Under the pieces are notes generated by a model. The model saw only the letters and a list, made by a program, of their open reading frames with translations. It was not told the DNA's origin and did not search any database. DNA of 64,000 nt from NCBI GenBank assembly GCA_964512635.1, contig CAZEJB010000018.1, positions 1-64,000 of the forward strand, read 5' to 3'. Origin of the DNA: JADZFO01 sp964512635. Its GTDB lineage: Bacteria > 4484-113 > JAFGCY01. Each line of letters begins with the position of its first letter. The stretch's first letter is position 1. Position numbers and translations under genes: made by a program. Shown piece by piece: positions 54,611-63,036 of the stretch.

Positions 54611-54684
54611 TGGCTGGGGAGGGACTCGAACCCTCGACCTAACGGTTATGAGCCGTTCGCTCTAACCAGCTGAGCTACCCAGCC
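54611..54684 (-). tRNA. tRNA-Met (anticodon CAT), elongator-like
   Basis: Cloverleaf on the minus strand: acceptor GGCTGGG/CCCAGCC, D stem GCTC/GAGC, anticodon arm AACGG-CTCATAA-CCGTT, variable AGGTC, T arm GAGGG-TTCGAGT-CCCTC, discriminator A. Overall pattern resembles elongator tRNA-Met; an Ile (k2C34) species is possible. CCA is not encoded. TATAAT lies about 10 nt upstream. Confidence 0.93.
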
Positions 54685-54748
54685 CGGGGCGCAGATTATA
54701 ACATCGCTGGAAGCCTTTGCGAGTTCTGACCGGTGTGCCGGCTGTGAT

Positions 54749-57700
54749 TTAACCCTTGCTGCCGCTTAGCTGCGAAACAGCGCTGCTGATCGACGACTGC
54801 TGCGTCTGGAGCTGGCTTAGTGACGTCTCCAGGCGGGCGAATTTTGCCCTAAGTGTTGCTTCCTTCTCGGTTACCCGGTCTTCCATCGTACTGATCTGCT
54901 TGCTCAGGCCATCGATGCGCCGGTCGAAACTGCCGCCTTCCTTGATCCGCTCGATGATCGCACCGCCGCTGCGCGTCAGTGAGTCAATCAGCGACTTGCC
55001 TCGACGGGCAACACCACCGGCGATCTGCGGGTCAGGCCCGAAGAAAAGTCCCGGCGTGAGACCGAGGGTCCCCTGAACGCTATCGCTGCCCTCCGACTGG
55101 TCAAGCAGCTGCAGCACGGACTGGGTTTCGGATTGGGCGCTGCGCAGATTCAGCTGGTTCTGGGCATCAAAAAAGGCCAGCAGGCTGGAGCCGAGGCCGG
55201 CGGAAGTGATCTGCGAGTTGATCGTGTTCAGCAGGCTGACCTGGCTGTAGGTGCCAGCGCTCAGGTCAACCTGAACCGTGCTGCTGCCGCCGGTGCCGAT
55301 GCTGAAGCGCAGGCGGGTGTTAACGGTGATACCGCTGCTCAGGTTGCGGCTGCCAACGTGGTCATAGCGGCTCTCCATCGCGTTGGAGAAGAGCTTAAAC
55401 AGTTCGTCGCCGTTCTCCTCAATCGCCGTGAGAAGGGTCGAGTTGCTTTCGATCAGGGCTGTGATCTGCTCGCGGTCGCTGGTCGGTCCCAGCAGGCGGC
55501 CCTGACTTACAGCGGCTGCGGAAGGTCCGGCGCCAACCGGCGCGGTGCTTAATCCGATCTGACCCAGGCTGGCAAAAATGCCACCGCTGCTGACCGGGCC
55601 TGTTACCATCGCCTGGATCTGCTGGGTCGTCTGGCGCATGGTGTTGTCGCTGCTGATGAAGTCGCGGGTCATGAGGGTCTGACGGGTCTCAAGGTAGGAC
55701 GTGATCTCGTCGGCGGTCATGTTGGCCGCGGCGGCATCCGTCAGCTCAGCAGTCTTCTTCTTTTCCTCGCGGCTGAGCGGCTGGGCGTTGAGCATCTCCA
55801 TAGTGGTGTTGTACTGCACGACAAAATCAATGATCGTCGACTTGATTCTTTCACTGTCGGCAGCAACTGAAACGGTTTCAGGTCCACTGGTGACTGCATT
55901 TAGCGTCAGGCTGACCTTTTCCAGAATGTCCTTGATTGTGTTGCCGCTGCGCTCATATTCATTTCCGTCCACATTCAGCAGCGCGGTCTGGCGTACTGAT
56001 CCCACATCCGTGGGCAGGGTAGTGTCCACGGTCAGCTGCATGGCTTCAAGGAAGTTGCTGGTGTCGCCGCTGTCGCCAATACTGATACGCGGGGAAGAAA
56101 CACCACTGTCCAGCTTTTGCGTCAGGACAAAACGGTCGGCTGCTGAGTCGTAGCTGGCCTCAACGCCGGCCCCTGAGCGGTTGATCTTCTGCATAACGCT
56201 GGTCAGGCTGTCGACACCGGCGTCGATCACGATATGGACGCCGTTGATGGTGAAGATGCCGCTCGAAACACTCTGGCTGAAGCTGCCCTGAGCCAGCGGC
56301 AGGTCCTTACTGATGCCAGCCTTGTTCTGCCCGGCAATCTGGGTTCCGCCAGCGTCAGTGGTCAATCCGGCCAGTCGCAGGAAGTTGCTGGTGTCACCGT
56401 TGCCGCCAATGCTGATTCCGGCGGTGCCCGGCGAGTTGTTACGCAGGTAGACACGAGCATTCGCCGGGTCGAAGAACGCGCTGACTCCCGCGCCGGAGCT
56501 GTTGATCGCCGCCAGCACGTCATTCATCGAAGTGGTGCTCACGTCGCCGACATTGATCCGAACCCCATTGATGGTGAAGAAGCCATCGGTGTGGAACAGG
56601 GGGTTCACATCGCTGTTCACCGGAGCAATGGCCAGCCCGGCATCTTCCAGCGGCACATCCGCTCGGATAAAAGGAATCGAGCCAGGCGGGTTCGCGGCGA
56701 TAGAACGGCTACCGAACAGATAGGTCCTCGTGTCCTGAATGGTGTTCAGTTCAGCGCTGTTGGTGGTCAGGATCGTCGCCACGCCGTTCTGAAAAGCACC
56801 GTTTATCGCAACGCCGCCGATCAAATCCGCAATCGGCGTGCCCTCATCTCCTGTTACGATCCGGCGCTGCAGCGGACCGCCGTTGTCGGGCCGGAAAGTA
56901 TCAATAATGGTGTAGTCGTCTGTAGCCGTGGTCGCAGCAAAGGTGTTTGCCAGGTCATTGCTGCTGGACGACAGGCTGGTCGCAGCGGGCTTGAAGAGCT
57001 TATCAAGGATGCCACCGGCAACGTCGTCAAGGCGTACGTTCCGGCCGCCATTGTTGGCCATCAGTTCCAGCCGGTAGTCCGTGCCGGTGTAGGCCAGTTG
57101 AGCAGTTACTGCCGGAACCTGAGTGTTGATAGCGTCGACCAGATCCTGCAGGGTGGAGTACTCCGAGAGGCCGTTCAAGGTTACAGGGCCAAGGCTGCCG
57201 GATGGGCTGTCGACATCGATGCTGAAGAGGTCCATCTCGCTGACGCCATAGCTGGCCAGAGTGTTGGACGGATCAAGCAGGGTCACGCTGCCACGTACGC
57301 GGCCGGCCTTGCCCTCGCTGGCGGCAAGCAGATGCTCGCCCGTGCCTTCCACCGTGAAGCTGCCGGTCGTGATCATCTGCGCTGCTGCTGTGCGACCGCT
57401 TTCGGCCACTTTGAAATCGCCCAGCTGAAAGCTTGTGGCAGTCGGACTGTCGACGAACTCCAGGTTCAGGTCCAGGCTGGAGGTGCCGCTGGCCGTGCCG
57501 GTGAGCACGATCTTCCCATTGCTGTAAGTTGCGTTGGCGGTGCCAAATGCCGCGCTGATGCTGTTCACCAGATCGTCGATAGTTTGCCCGCCAGCAGCGC
57601 CGGTATAAGTGAAGTTCACCGGGGCAATCGCTGCACCGTTCTGCTCGAAGCCGGTTATGCGAATGATGTCGCCGTTATTCAGAGTGCCGCTGCTGACCTG

Positions 57701-58600
57701 GTCAAGGGTGGCCAGGTCTGTTGCACCGTTGGTTTCTGTCACCCCGCCGCTGGTGAAGGTAAGATCGCTGACGAGGCGGCGGGTCGTCGCGCCCGCGCCG
57801 GCAACGTTGTTACCGATGCCAAAGCTCAAGGTGCTGCCCGAGAAGTCGGCGTCATTGAACTTCAGGCCGACATTCGGGGCAATGGTGTTGAAGTTCACAT
57901 CACCGGCGAGCGCCGGGTTGCTTTCGATGAAGGTCAGCTCGCCGTTACTGCCGACTGAACCTGATATCTCGCCATGGAAAACCTGGGCCACGGTGGTTGC
58001 CAGCCGCTGGAGGGTATCGCTGCTGTCACCGTTAAAGCTGAAGGTACCGTTGACGACCGTCCCGTCCTTGAGCTGACCTGCGATGCTGATTGTATCGCCC
58101 TTGCTGATCTGTGCCGGGCCTTTACCGGCTTGCAAGGTGTCCTTGATCAGGGTCGTGGGCAGAGCGCGGGTCGGCTGGAAATCGCCGTAAGGCTGCACGG
58201 TTGCAATACCCATGGTCTGGCTGGTGGACAGGTTGGCGACCTTGCTGAAGAGCTGGCCGTCGCTGCCGGAGCTGACCCGGCTCGGCGCCGCCAGGCGCTT
58301 GACTTCCACCGTGTGCGTTCCGACAGGCGCGCCGGGGTCGGCGGAGATGGAAAGCCGGTTTGGGTTGCTGCTGGTGGTCTTGCGCGTCAGGAAGGTGCTT
58401 TCAAAGCGCAGTGAACTGAAAACCGTGTTCAGCTTGCCGAGCTGCGTATTGATGCGCGAAGTAGCGGTCTGCTCAAAGAGCAGCTGGTCACGCTGGTTTT
58501 CCAGCAGGGTGATCGGACGCCGCTCCAGCTGTGTCAGCTGGTTAATGATGTTGTTCCAATCGGTCCCGCTGGCCAGTCCAAGAAAACTGACACTCCCCAT
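54749..58600 (-). CDS. fliD: Very long FliD-like flagellar hook-associated protein 2
   Basis: 1283 residues, about twice the usual FliD. N-terminal FliD_N: FLGLASGTDWNNIINQLTQL and LENQRDQLLFEQTATSRINT. C-terminal FliD_C: NTTMEMLNAQPLSREEKKK, ETRQTLMTRDF and the terminal coiled-coil with QISTMEDRVTEKEATLRAKF. The central region holds repeated 'flagellin IN' units, each with a GxFTINGVxI start, SxxxVLxxINxSGAGV and SIGxxGDTSNFL ending (about residues 665-750 and 780-865), and a third more divergent one near 410-520. It would cap a filament and help export. No other flagellar gene is in the window. ATG 58600 has no clear Shine-Dalgarno. Confidence 0.85.
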   Translation of the reverse strand: MGSVSFLGLASGTDWNNIINQLTQLERRPITLLENQRDQLLFEQTATSRINTQLGKLNTVFSSLRFESTFLTRKTTSSNPNRLSISADPGAPVGTHTVEVKRLAAPSRVSSGSDGQLFSKVANLSTSQTMGIATVQPYGDFQPTRALPTTLIKDTLQAGKGPAQISKGDTISIAGQLKDGTVVNGTFSFNGDSSDTLQRLATTVAQVFHGEISGSVGSNGELTFIESNPALAGDVNFNTIAPNVGLKFNDADFSGSTLSFGIGNNVAGAGATTRRLVSDLTFTSGGVTETNGATDLATLDQVSSGTLNNGDIIRITGFEQNGAAIAPVNFTYTGAAGGQTIDDLVNSISAAFGTANATYSNGKIVLTGTASGTSSLDLNLEFVDSPTATSFQLGDFKVAESGRTAAAQMITTGSFTVEGTGEHLLAASEGKAGRVRGSVTLLDPSNTLASYGVSEMDLFSIDVDSPSGSLGPVTLNGLSEYSTLQDLVDAINTQVPAVTAQLAYTGTDYRLELMANNGGRNVRLDDVAGGILDKLFKPAATSLSSSSNDLANTFAATTATDDYTIIDTFRPDNGGPLQRRIVTGDEGTPIADLIGGVAINGAFQNGVATILTTNSAELNTIQDTRTYLFGSRSIAANPPGSIPFIRADVPLEDAGLAIAPVNSDVNPLFHTDGFFTINGVRINVGDVSTTSMNDVLAAINSSGAGVSAFFDPANARVYLRNNSPGTAGISIGGNGDTSNFLRLAGLTTDAGGTQIAGQNKAGISKDLPLAQGSFSQSVSSGIFTINGVHIVIDAGVDSLTSVMQKINRSGAGVEASYDSAADRFVLTQKLDSGVSSPRISIGDSGDTSNFLEAMQLTVDTTLPTDVGSVRQTALLNVDGNEYERSGNTIKDILEKVSLTLNAVTSGPETVSVAADSERIKSTIIDFVVQYNTTMEMLNAQPLSREEKKKTAELTDAAAANMTADEITSYLETRQTLMTRDFISSDNTMRQTTQQIQAMVTGPVSSGGIFASLGQIGLSTAPVGAGPSAAAVSQGRLLGPTSDREQITALIESNSTLLTAIEENGDELFKLFSNAMESRYDHVGSRNLSSGITVNTRLRFSIGTGGSSTVQVDLSAGTYSQVSLLNTINSQITSAGLGSSLLAFFDAQNQLNLRSAQSETQSVLQLLDQSEGSDSVQGTLGLTPGLFFGPDPQIAGGVARRGKSLIDSLTRSGGAIIERIKEGGSFDRRIDGLSKQISTMEDRVTEKEATLRAKFARLETSLSQLQTQQSSISSAVSQLSGSKG

Positions 58601-58640
58601 CGACAGTACTTATCGGCAGAGCGCCAGCGGCTCTTGAGCG

Positions 58641-58684
58641 AAAAGCAAAAGGGCCGGGACGCGGCAAGTCGCGGCCCCGGCCCA
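58641..58684 (-). terminator. Terminator after htrA
   Basis: Strong GC hairpin (GGGCCGGG / TCCCGGCCC, 58651-58684) followed on the minus strand by TTTTGCTTTT. It separates htrA from fliD. Confidence 0.8.
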
Positions 58685-58700
58685 TCGGAAAGTGCTGTCC

Positions 58701-59891
58701 CTAGATGATGCCCATCATCTGGGCCTGCTCAGGCACCTCGCTGAGCTGCGCGGCAACCTTGAGCACCTGGTACTTGTCCCCGACAAAGCGGTAGACCTCA
58801 AGTTCCAGGGTAGTACCCGGCTTGCTGTTGCGGACGATGTCCAGCAGCTGCTGCGCGCTGGTAACGTCCTTGCTGTTCACCTTGGTGATAACGTCGGTGC
58901 CATTGCGGCTCTGGCCCGTCAGGCCGGCCCGGGCTGCAGGGCTTGTTTTGGCCACGCGGCCTACGACGACGCCGTGGTCGATCGGCAGGCTCATGTACTG
59001 CGCCATCCTGCTGGTAACAGCGTTACCCGCATCAATACCCAGCCAGGGGCGCTGGACCCGGCCGTACTTAATCAGATCGCCGATGATGTCCTTGGCCGTG
59101 TTGATCGGAATCGCGAAGCCCAAGCCTTCACTGCCACCGCCGACCGAGGCGATCTGCTCGTTAACTCCAATGATCTCGCCGCTGGCATTCAGCAGCGGAC
59201 CACCGCTGTTGCCAGGGTTGATGGCGGCATCCGTCTGGATCAAGCCGCGGATGGTCTCGCCGCTCGGGCTGTTGAGTTCACGCCCCAGAGCGCTTACCAC
59301 GCCGGCGGTAACGGTCCAGTCCAGGCCGCGTGGATTGCCAATAGCTACGACCCACTCGCCGACCGCCACTTTGCTGCTGTTGCCCATCTTGGCCGTCGGC
59401 AGAATGCCGTCGGCGCTGATCTTGAGCAGCGCGAGGTCAGTGCCGCTGTCCATGCCGACCACGCTGGCCGGGAACTGACGGCCGTCATTAAGGACAACCT
59501 GCAGTTCAGTGGCATTCGCCACCACGTGGAAGTTGGTCAGGATGTAGCCCTTGTCGTCAACAATGACGCCGCTGCCCGTGGCTTCAGCTTCCTGCGGGCC
59601 AAAGAAGGACTGGCGGATGCTGCGGTTAGTCACGTGCACAACGGCCGGTGCGACCTTGTTGTACACAGTGGTTACGAAGCTGCCGCCGGGGCCAACCTCG
59701 CTTGAAGGTAGCGCGGCACTGACGCTGGAGGAGCTGTCGGCTGAAGTGCCAAGGCTGACCAGCTCAGCGCTGGAGTCGGCCAGGGGCTCCGCCCGCGCGC
59801 TGCGCTGGGATGTGTTGCTGAGGCCAAAGCCGACCAGCAGACCGGCCAGGGTGCTCAGGAAGGTCACCAGAATGATTCTCACAGTGCTCAT
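58701..59891 (-). CDS. HtrA/DegP-like serine protease with PDZ domain
   Basis: 396 residues. N-terminal signal anchor (ILVTFLSTLAGLLVGFGL), a Ser-rich linker, a trypsin-like domain with catalytic His in ILTNFHVV, Asp in GTDLALLKIS and Ser in INPGNSGGPL, and one C-terminal PDZ domain (about residues 300-385, GVVVGRVAKTSPAARAGL). Periplasmic protein quality control. Start uncertain by one codon; TATAAT lies 10 nt before ATG 59891. Confidence 0.92.
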   Translation of the reverse strand: MSTVRIILVTFLSTLAGLLVGFGLSNTSQRSARAEPLADSSAELVSLGTSADSSSSVSAALPSSEVGPGGSFVTTVYNKVAPAVVHVTNRSIRQSFFGPQEAEATGSGVIVDDKGYILTNFHVVANATELQVVLNDGRQFPASVVGMDSGTDLALLKISADGILPTAKMGNSSKVAVGEWVVAIGNPRGLDWTVTAGVVSALGRELNSPSGETIRGLIQTDAAINPGNSGGPLLNASGEIIGVNEQIASVGGGSEGLGFAIPINTAKDIIGDLIKYGRVQRPWLGIDAGNAVTSRMAQYMSLPIDHGVVVGRVAKTSPAARAGLTGQSRNGTDVITKVNSKDVTSAQQLLDIVRNSKPGTTLELEVYRFVGDKYQVLKVAAQLSEVPEQAQMMGII

Positions 59892-59969
59892 CTCATCCCG
59901 AATTATATGCTTCAGGCCGGCGCATACGGGCCGGCCTTCCGCAGGTTAAACTAACTACCTGGATACCCG

Positions 59970-59996
59970 CGGTTCTGCTTTTGAAACGCAGAACCG
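59970..59996. promoter_or_regulatory. Dyad CGGTTCTGC...GCAGAACCG between divergent genes
   Basis: 9-bp perfect inverted repeat with a 9-nt centre (TTTTGAAAC, itself partly self-complementary). It lies between htrA and the cytochrome lipoprotein, 16 nt before the latter's ATG. It has no T-run, so it is not a terminator; an operator or 5' UTR hairpin fits. Confidence 0.5.
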
Positions 59997-60012
59997 GGGT
60001 CGAACGTCTTTT

Positions 60013-60609
60013 ATGACGGCAATGCAAAGCAATTCGTTTAAATCAGGCCGAATTGAGCTGGCCCTCTGGGTCGCCAGTCTGCTGCTGCTCAGCGGCTGCC
60101 CGCCGCCGCGCAACGACAATGCGGCAGCGGATGCCAACGATACGGCGCGGGCCAGCGGAACCTATATGGCCGCGCCGAACAAGATCTTCGATTCAGCCAG
60201 CGACTTTGATCTGACCTGGAATGTTGTCTACGAATCGAAGGAAAAGCCCTTCGACCCGGCAATCAACGTCTCCAACCGCCAGCTCGCGCTTAACCGCTGC
60301 CAGCAGTGCCACGAATGCGGCTTCAAGTTTGCATTCGATATGGAGCACTTTGGCACCACGCAATGGCAGCCGCGCTATAAGGCGGACGAGTGGTCGCCAG
60401 TGGTCAAGCGCATGGTCGACATGCCCAACAGCTTCATGAATGAACAGATCGCTGAGCGCATCTACAACTACCTGAACGAAGAAACTCAGGGACTTTACGA
60501 CGAAAGCAAGGATCCGCGCGGCGGAAACACCATCGGCGGCAAGAAGGCTGATGAGAACCAGCGCAAGGTCGACGAGATGGTGGAGATCAACCCCCGCCCC
60601 GACCGTTAA
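60013..60609 (+). CDS. c-type cytochrome lipoprotein, single heme
   Basis: 198 residues. Signal peptide ends in the lipobox LLLSGC. The heme site is CQQCHECG (about residue 97), followed by FKFAFDMEHFGTTQWQPRY and VVKRMVDMPNSFM with a possible Met ligand. The C-terminal ~40 residues are charged and disordered. Anchored to the membrane in the periplasm. The ATG has no good Shine-Dalgarno. The stop overlaps the next ATG (TAATG), suggesting coupling with queG. Confidence 0.72.
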   Translation: MTAMQSNSFKSGRIELALWVASLLLLSGCPPPRNDNAAADANDTARASGTYMAAPNKIFDSASDFDLTWNVVYESKEKPFDPAINVSNRQLALNRCQQCHECGFKFAFDMEHFGTTQWQPRYKADEWSPVVKRMVDMPNSFMNEQIAERIYNYLNEETQGLYDESKDPRGGNTIGGKKADENQRKVDEMVEINPRPDR

Positions 60610-61598
60610 TGGACACGCCTGGCTCGTCTGTTCCGTGTCTGGATGCCACTCAGCGCCGCCAGCTGGTCCTGGAGCTTGCCGCTGCTCAAGGCTTTGATGC
60701 CGCCGGCATAGCCCCGCCCATACTGGACCCGCGATACCTTAGCCTTCATAACAAGTGGCTGCAGCGCGGCTACGCCGGGGATATGTGGTACCTCGAGCGC
60801 AAACCAGAAGGGCGCTACGACGCTGGCAGCCTTCTGCCTGGCTGTAGCTCAGTGCTGGTGGTCGCCCAGTCCTATTTTCAGCCCGGCGGCTATAACCATG
60901 CCGGCGGCACTGGCAAGGTCTCACGTTATGCCTGGGGGGATGACTATCATCAGGTGTTAGGGGAGAAGCTGAAGGCCATTGCGAATCTGCTGTGCAAGAG
61001 CGACCCCGGGCTTGAGTGGAAAGTCTGCGTGGATACCTCACCGCTGAGCGAAAAGTCCTTCGCCCTGCAGGCCGGCATCGGCTGGCCTGGCCGCAACTCG
61101 CTGGTGTTGAATCCACGGCTTGGCACCTATTTCTTCATTGGACTGCTGCTTCTAAGCTGGGAGCTGGTAGCTGACAAGCCTCTGAAGCAGGACTGCGGCT
61201 CCTGCACGATTTGTCTGCAGGCCTGTCCTACTGGTGCGCTGAGCGGCCCGGGCATTCTTGATTCCACCCGCTGTGTCAGTTATGTGACGACCGAGCGCAA
61301 GGAAGCCGCACGCCCTGACGAAGCCCTGAGCGGCTGGCTCTATGGCTGCGATACCTGCCAGGAAGTCTGCCCCTTCAACTTCGACCTGGAGCCTGCCGGC
61401 GAGCCACGCTTCAATCCCCGCCGTCCCTCATTGGAGCTGAGTGCGGAGACCGCACTGACCCTTAGCGAGACGGAGTTCGAAGCGTCTTTTACCGGATCAG
61501 TCATCCGGCGCCGACGCCTGGAAAGAGTCCAGGCTCAGGCGCGCAATGTACTGGCAGCGGCGGGGCAGGGCAATAAAGAGCCGAAATCTGTGGATTAG
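60609..61598 (+). CDS. queG: Epoxyqueuosine reductase QueG
   Basis: 329 residues. Reduces epoxyqueuosine to queuosine in tRNA with cobalamin. The N-terminal half includes GDMWYLERKPEGRYDAGSLL and the WPGRNSLVL cobalamin-binding region; two [4Fe-4S] clusters are in CGSCTICLQACP and CDTCQEVCPFN. The start ATG overlaps the stop of the cytochrome gene. A typical, full-length member. Confidence 0.9.
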   Translation: MDTPGSSVPCLDATQRRQLVLELAAAQGFDAAGIAPPILDPRYLSLHNKWLQRGYAGDMWYLERKPEGRYDAGSLLPGCSSVLVVAQSYFQPGGYNHAGGTGKVSRYAWGDDYHQVLGEKLKAIANLLCKSDPGLEWKVCVDTSPLSEKSFALQAGIGWPGRNSLVLNPRLGTYFFIGLLLLSWELVADKPLKQDCGSCTICLQACPTGALSGPGILDSTRCVSYVTTERKEAARPDEALSGWLYGCDTCQEVCPFNFDLEPAGEPRFNPRRPSLELSAETALTLSETEFEASFTGSVIRRRRLERVQAQARNVLAAAGQGNKEPKSVD

Positions 61599-61629
61599 CT
61601 TTGCTCAGGATCCTCCAAGGTAATGCTGC

Positions 61630-62061
61630 TCAGGCCTGCGATTTGCGGCGAAAGGTCAGCGGCACCAGCAGCCAGTGCAGCAGGGTCAAGGCCAGCAAGG
61701 GTACCAGCTTGGTCTGCTGCTGCTGCAGGGCGGCTCTTTCGACCTGGTACTGCGCCTTGAGGTCATCCAGCATGGTCAGGAGCTGCTCTTCCTTGTCAAT
61801 GGCCACCTGCGTGTTTGTGCTGGCCTCGATGGCCTGCTGGGCGGTGTAGTTGTCGCGCTCCATGCGCTGCTTCTCGCGCAGCGCCAATAGCTCGTCCTTG
61901 GCGCTTTCGTGGAGCTTTTCCGTAGTCTCCACCGACTGCGCGATCTCGCGCAGCTGCGCTGCCTGGTTACCCAGGCGTGCGGCAAACAATCCGGTTGCGG
62001 CTGTGCCTGCCAGAGCTGCCAATAGGCAATAGCTGAAGATGATGAGTCTCAGACCTTTCAC
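61630..62061 (-). CDS. Small coiled-coil membrane protein
   Basis: 143 residues from GTG 62061. N-terminal helix (FSYCLLAALAGTAATGLF), a long Gln/Glu-rich coiled coil (about residues 30-115), then a C-terminal helix (KLVPLLALTLLHWLLVPL) and a basic end (RRKSQA). Both termini would be on the same side. Starts 6 nt after the OppF-type gene stops, with GGAGG upstream. Function unknown. Confidence 0.6.
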   Translation of the reverse strand: MKGLRLIIFSYCLLAALAGTAATGLFAARLGNQAAQLREIAQSVETTEKLHESAKDELLALREKQRMERDNYTAQQAIEASTNTQVAIDKEEQLLTMLDDLKAQYQVERAALQQQQTKLVPLLALTLLHWLLVPLTFRRKSQA

Positions 62062-62067
62062 GGGCTC

Positions 62068-63036
62068 TTAGGACGCCTCCTGCGCGGATTCGTTTAGCCA
62101 GCAGGCCGCGAAATGTTCGGGGCTGACCGCCAGCATGGCTGGCGACTTTTCCAGACAACGCTCCATAGCCTGGCTGCAGCGGCTGGCAAAGGGGCAGCCA
62201 GGGAGCAGCTTGGTGGCGTCCGGCAGGATGCCTTCAAGCGGTTTGACTGCCGCAGCGCCAGCTTCAGGAACAGGTATGGCGGCCAGCAGGGCGCGGGTGT
62301 AAGGGTGCGCTGGCGCCTCGAAGACCGCCTGCTTGGATCCCTGTTCGACGATCCGGCCAGCATACATAACCGCCACCTGATCCGACAAAAAGCGCACCAC
62401 GGACAGGTCGTGGCTGATAAACAGGTAGCTCAGGCCATGCTCGGCCTGCAGACGCAGTAGCAGATCCAGCACCTGCGCCTGGATCGATGCGTCGAGCGCG
62501 CTGACAGGCTCGTCCGCCACAATAAGCTCAGGTTGCAGGGCCAGTGCGCGCGCAATGCAGACTCGCTGGCGCTGGCCACCGGAGAGCTCATGGGGATAGC
62601 GCCGGGCAAAGTCCATGTCCAGCTCAACATCGCGAAGCAGCTCGGCCAGCCGGCCGCTGTGCTCACTGCGGGGAATGCCGTGCACCAGCAACGGTTCGAT
62701 AACACTCGCCCCTACAGTGCGTCGCGGGTTGAGAGCGCCCATCGGGTCCTGAAACACAATCCCGATGCGCCGCCGCAGTTTCTGCAGTTCACTGCCGCGT
62801 GCGGCAGATACATCCTCGCCGTCCAGCCGGATTGTGCCGGAGCTGGGCTCAATCAAGCGCAGGATCATTCGCCCGGTAGTGCTCTTGCCGCAGCCGCTCT
62901 CGCCAACCAGGGCCAGAGTCTGGCCCCGCATGACCTTGAAGCTGACTTCCTGCACGGCGTGAATCACGCCACTGCCCCCGCGCAGCGGAAAGTTCTTGCT
63001 CAGTCCTTCGACCTGCAGCAGGGGCTGCCCATCAGG
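62068..63036 (-). CDS. Oligopeptide/dipeptide ABC transporter ATPase (OppF/DppF type)
   Basis: 322 residues from ATG 63036, overlapping the upstream gene by 5 nt. Walker A GESGCGKST, signature ELSGGQRQRVCIARALAL, Walker B LIVADEPVSALD. The C-terminal oligopeptide-type region HPYTRALLAAIPVPE and CPFASRCSQAMERC (the Fe-S-like Cys cluster) is complete. No partner permease or OppD gene is in the window. Confidence 0.88.
   Translation of the reverse strand, partial: PDGQPLLQVEGLSKNFPLRGGSGVIHAVQEVSFKVMRGQTLALVGESGCGKSTTGRMILRLIEPSSGTIRLDGEDVSAARGSELQKLRRRIGIVFQDPMGALNPRRTVGASVIEPLLVHGIPRSEHSGRLAELLRDVELDMDFARRYPHELSGGQRQRVCIARALALQPELIVADEPVSALDASIQAQVLDLLLRLQAEHGLSYLFISHDLSVVRFLSDQVAVMYAGRIVEQGSKQAVFEAPAHPYTRALLAAIPVPEAGAAAVKPLEGILPDATKLLPGCPFASRCSQAMERCLEKSPAMLAVSPEHFAACWLNESAQEAS

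Noticed and set aside
56234..57958. 574-residue plus-strand ORF inside the FliD-like gene
   Set aside because: An antisense shadow of a GC-rich, repetitive gene. No signal of its own and no ribosome site.
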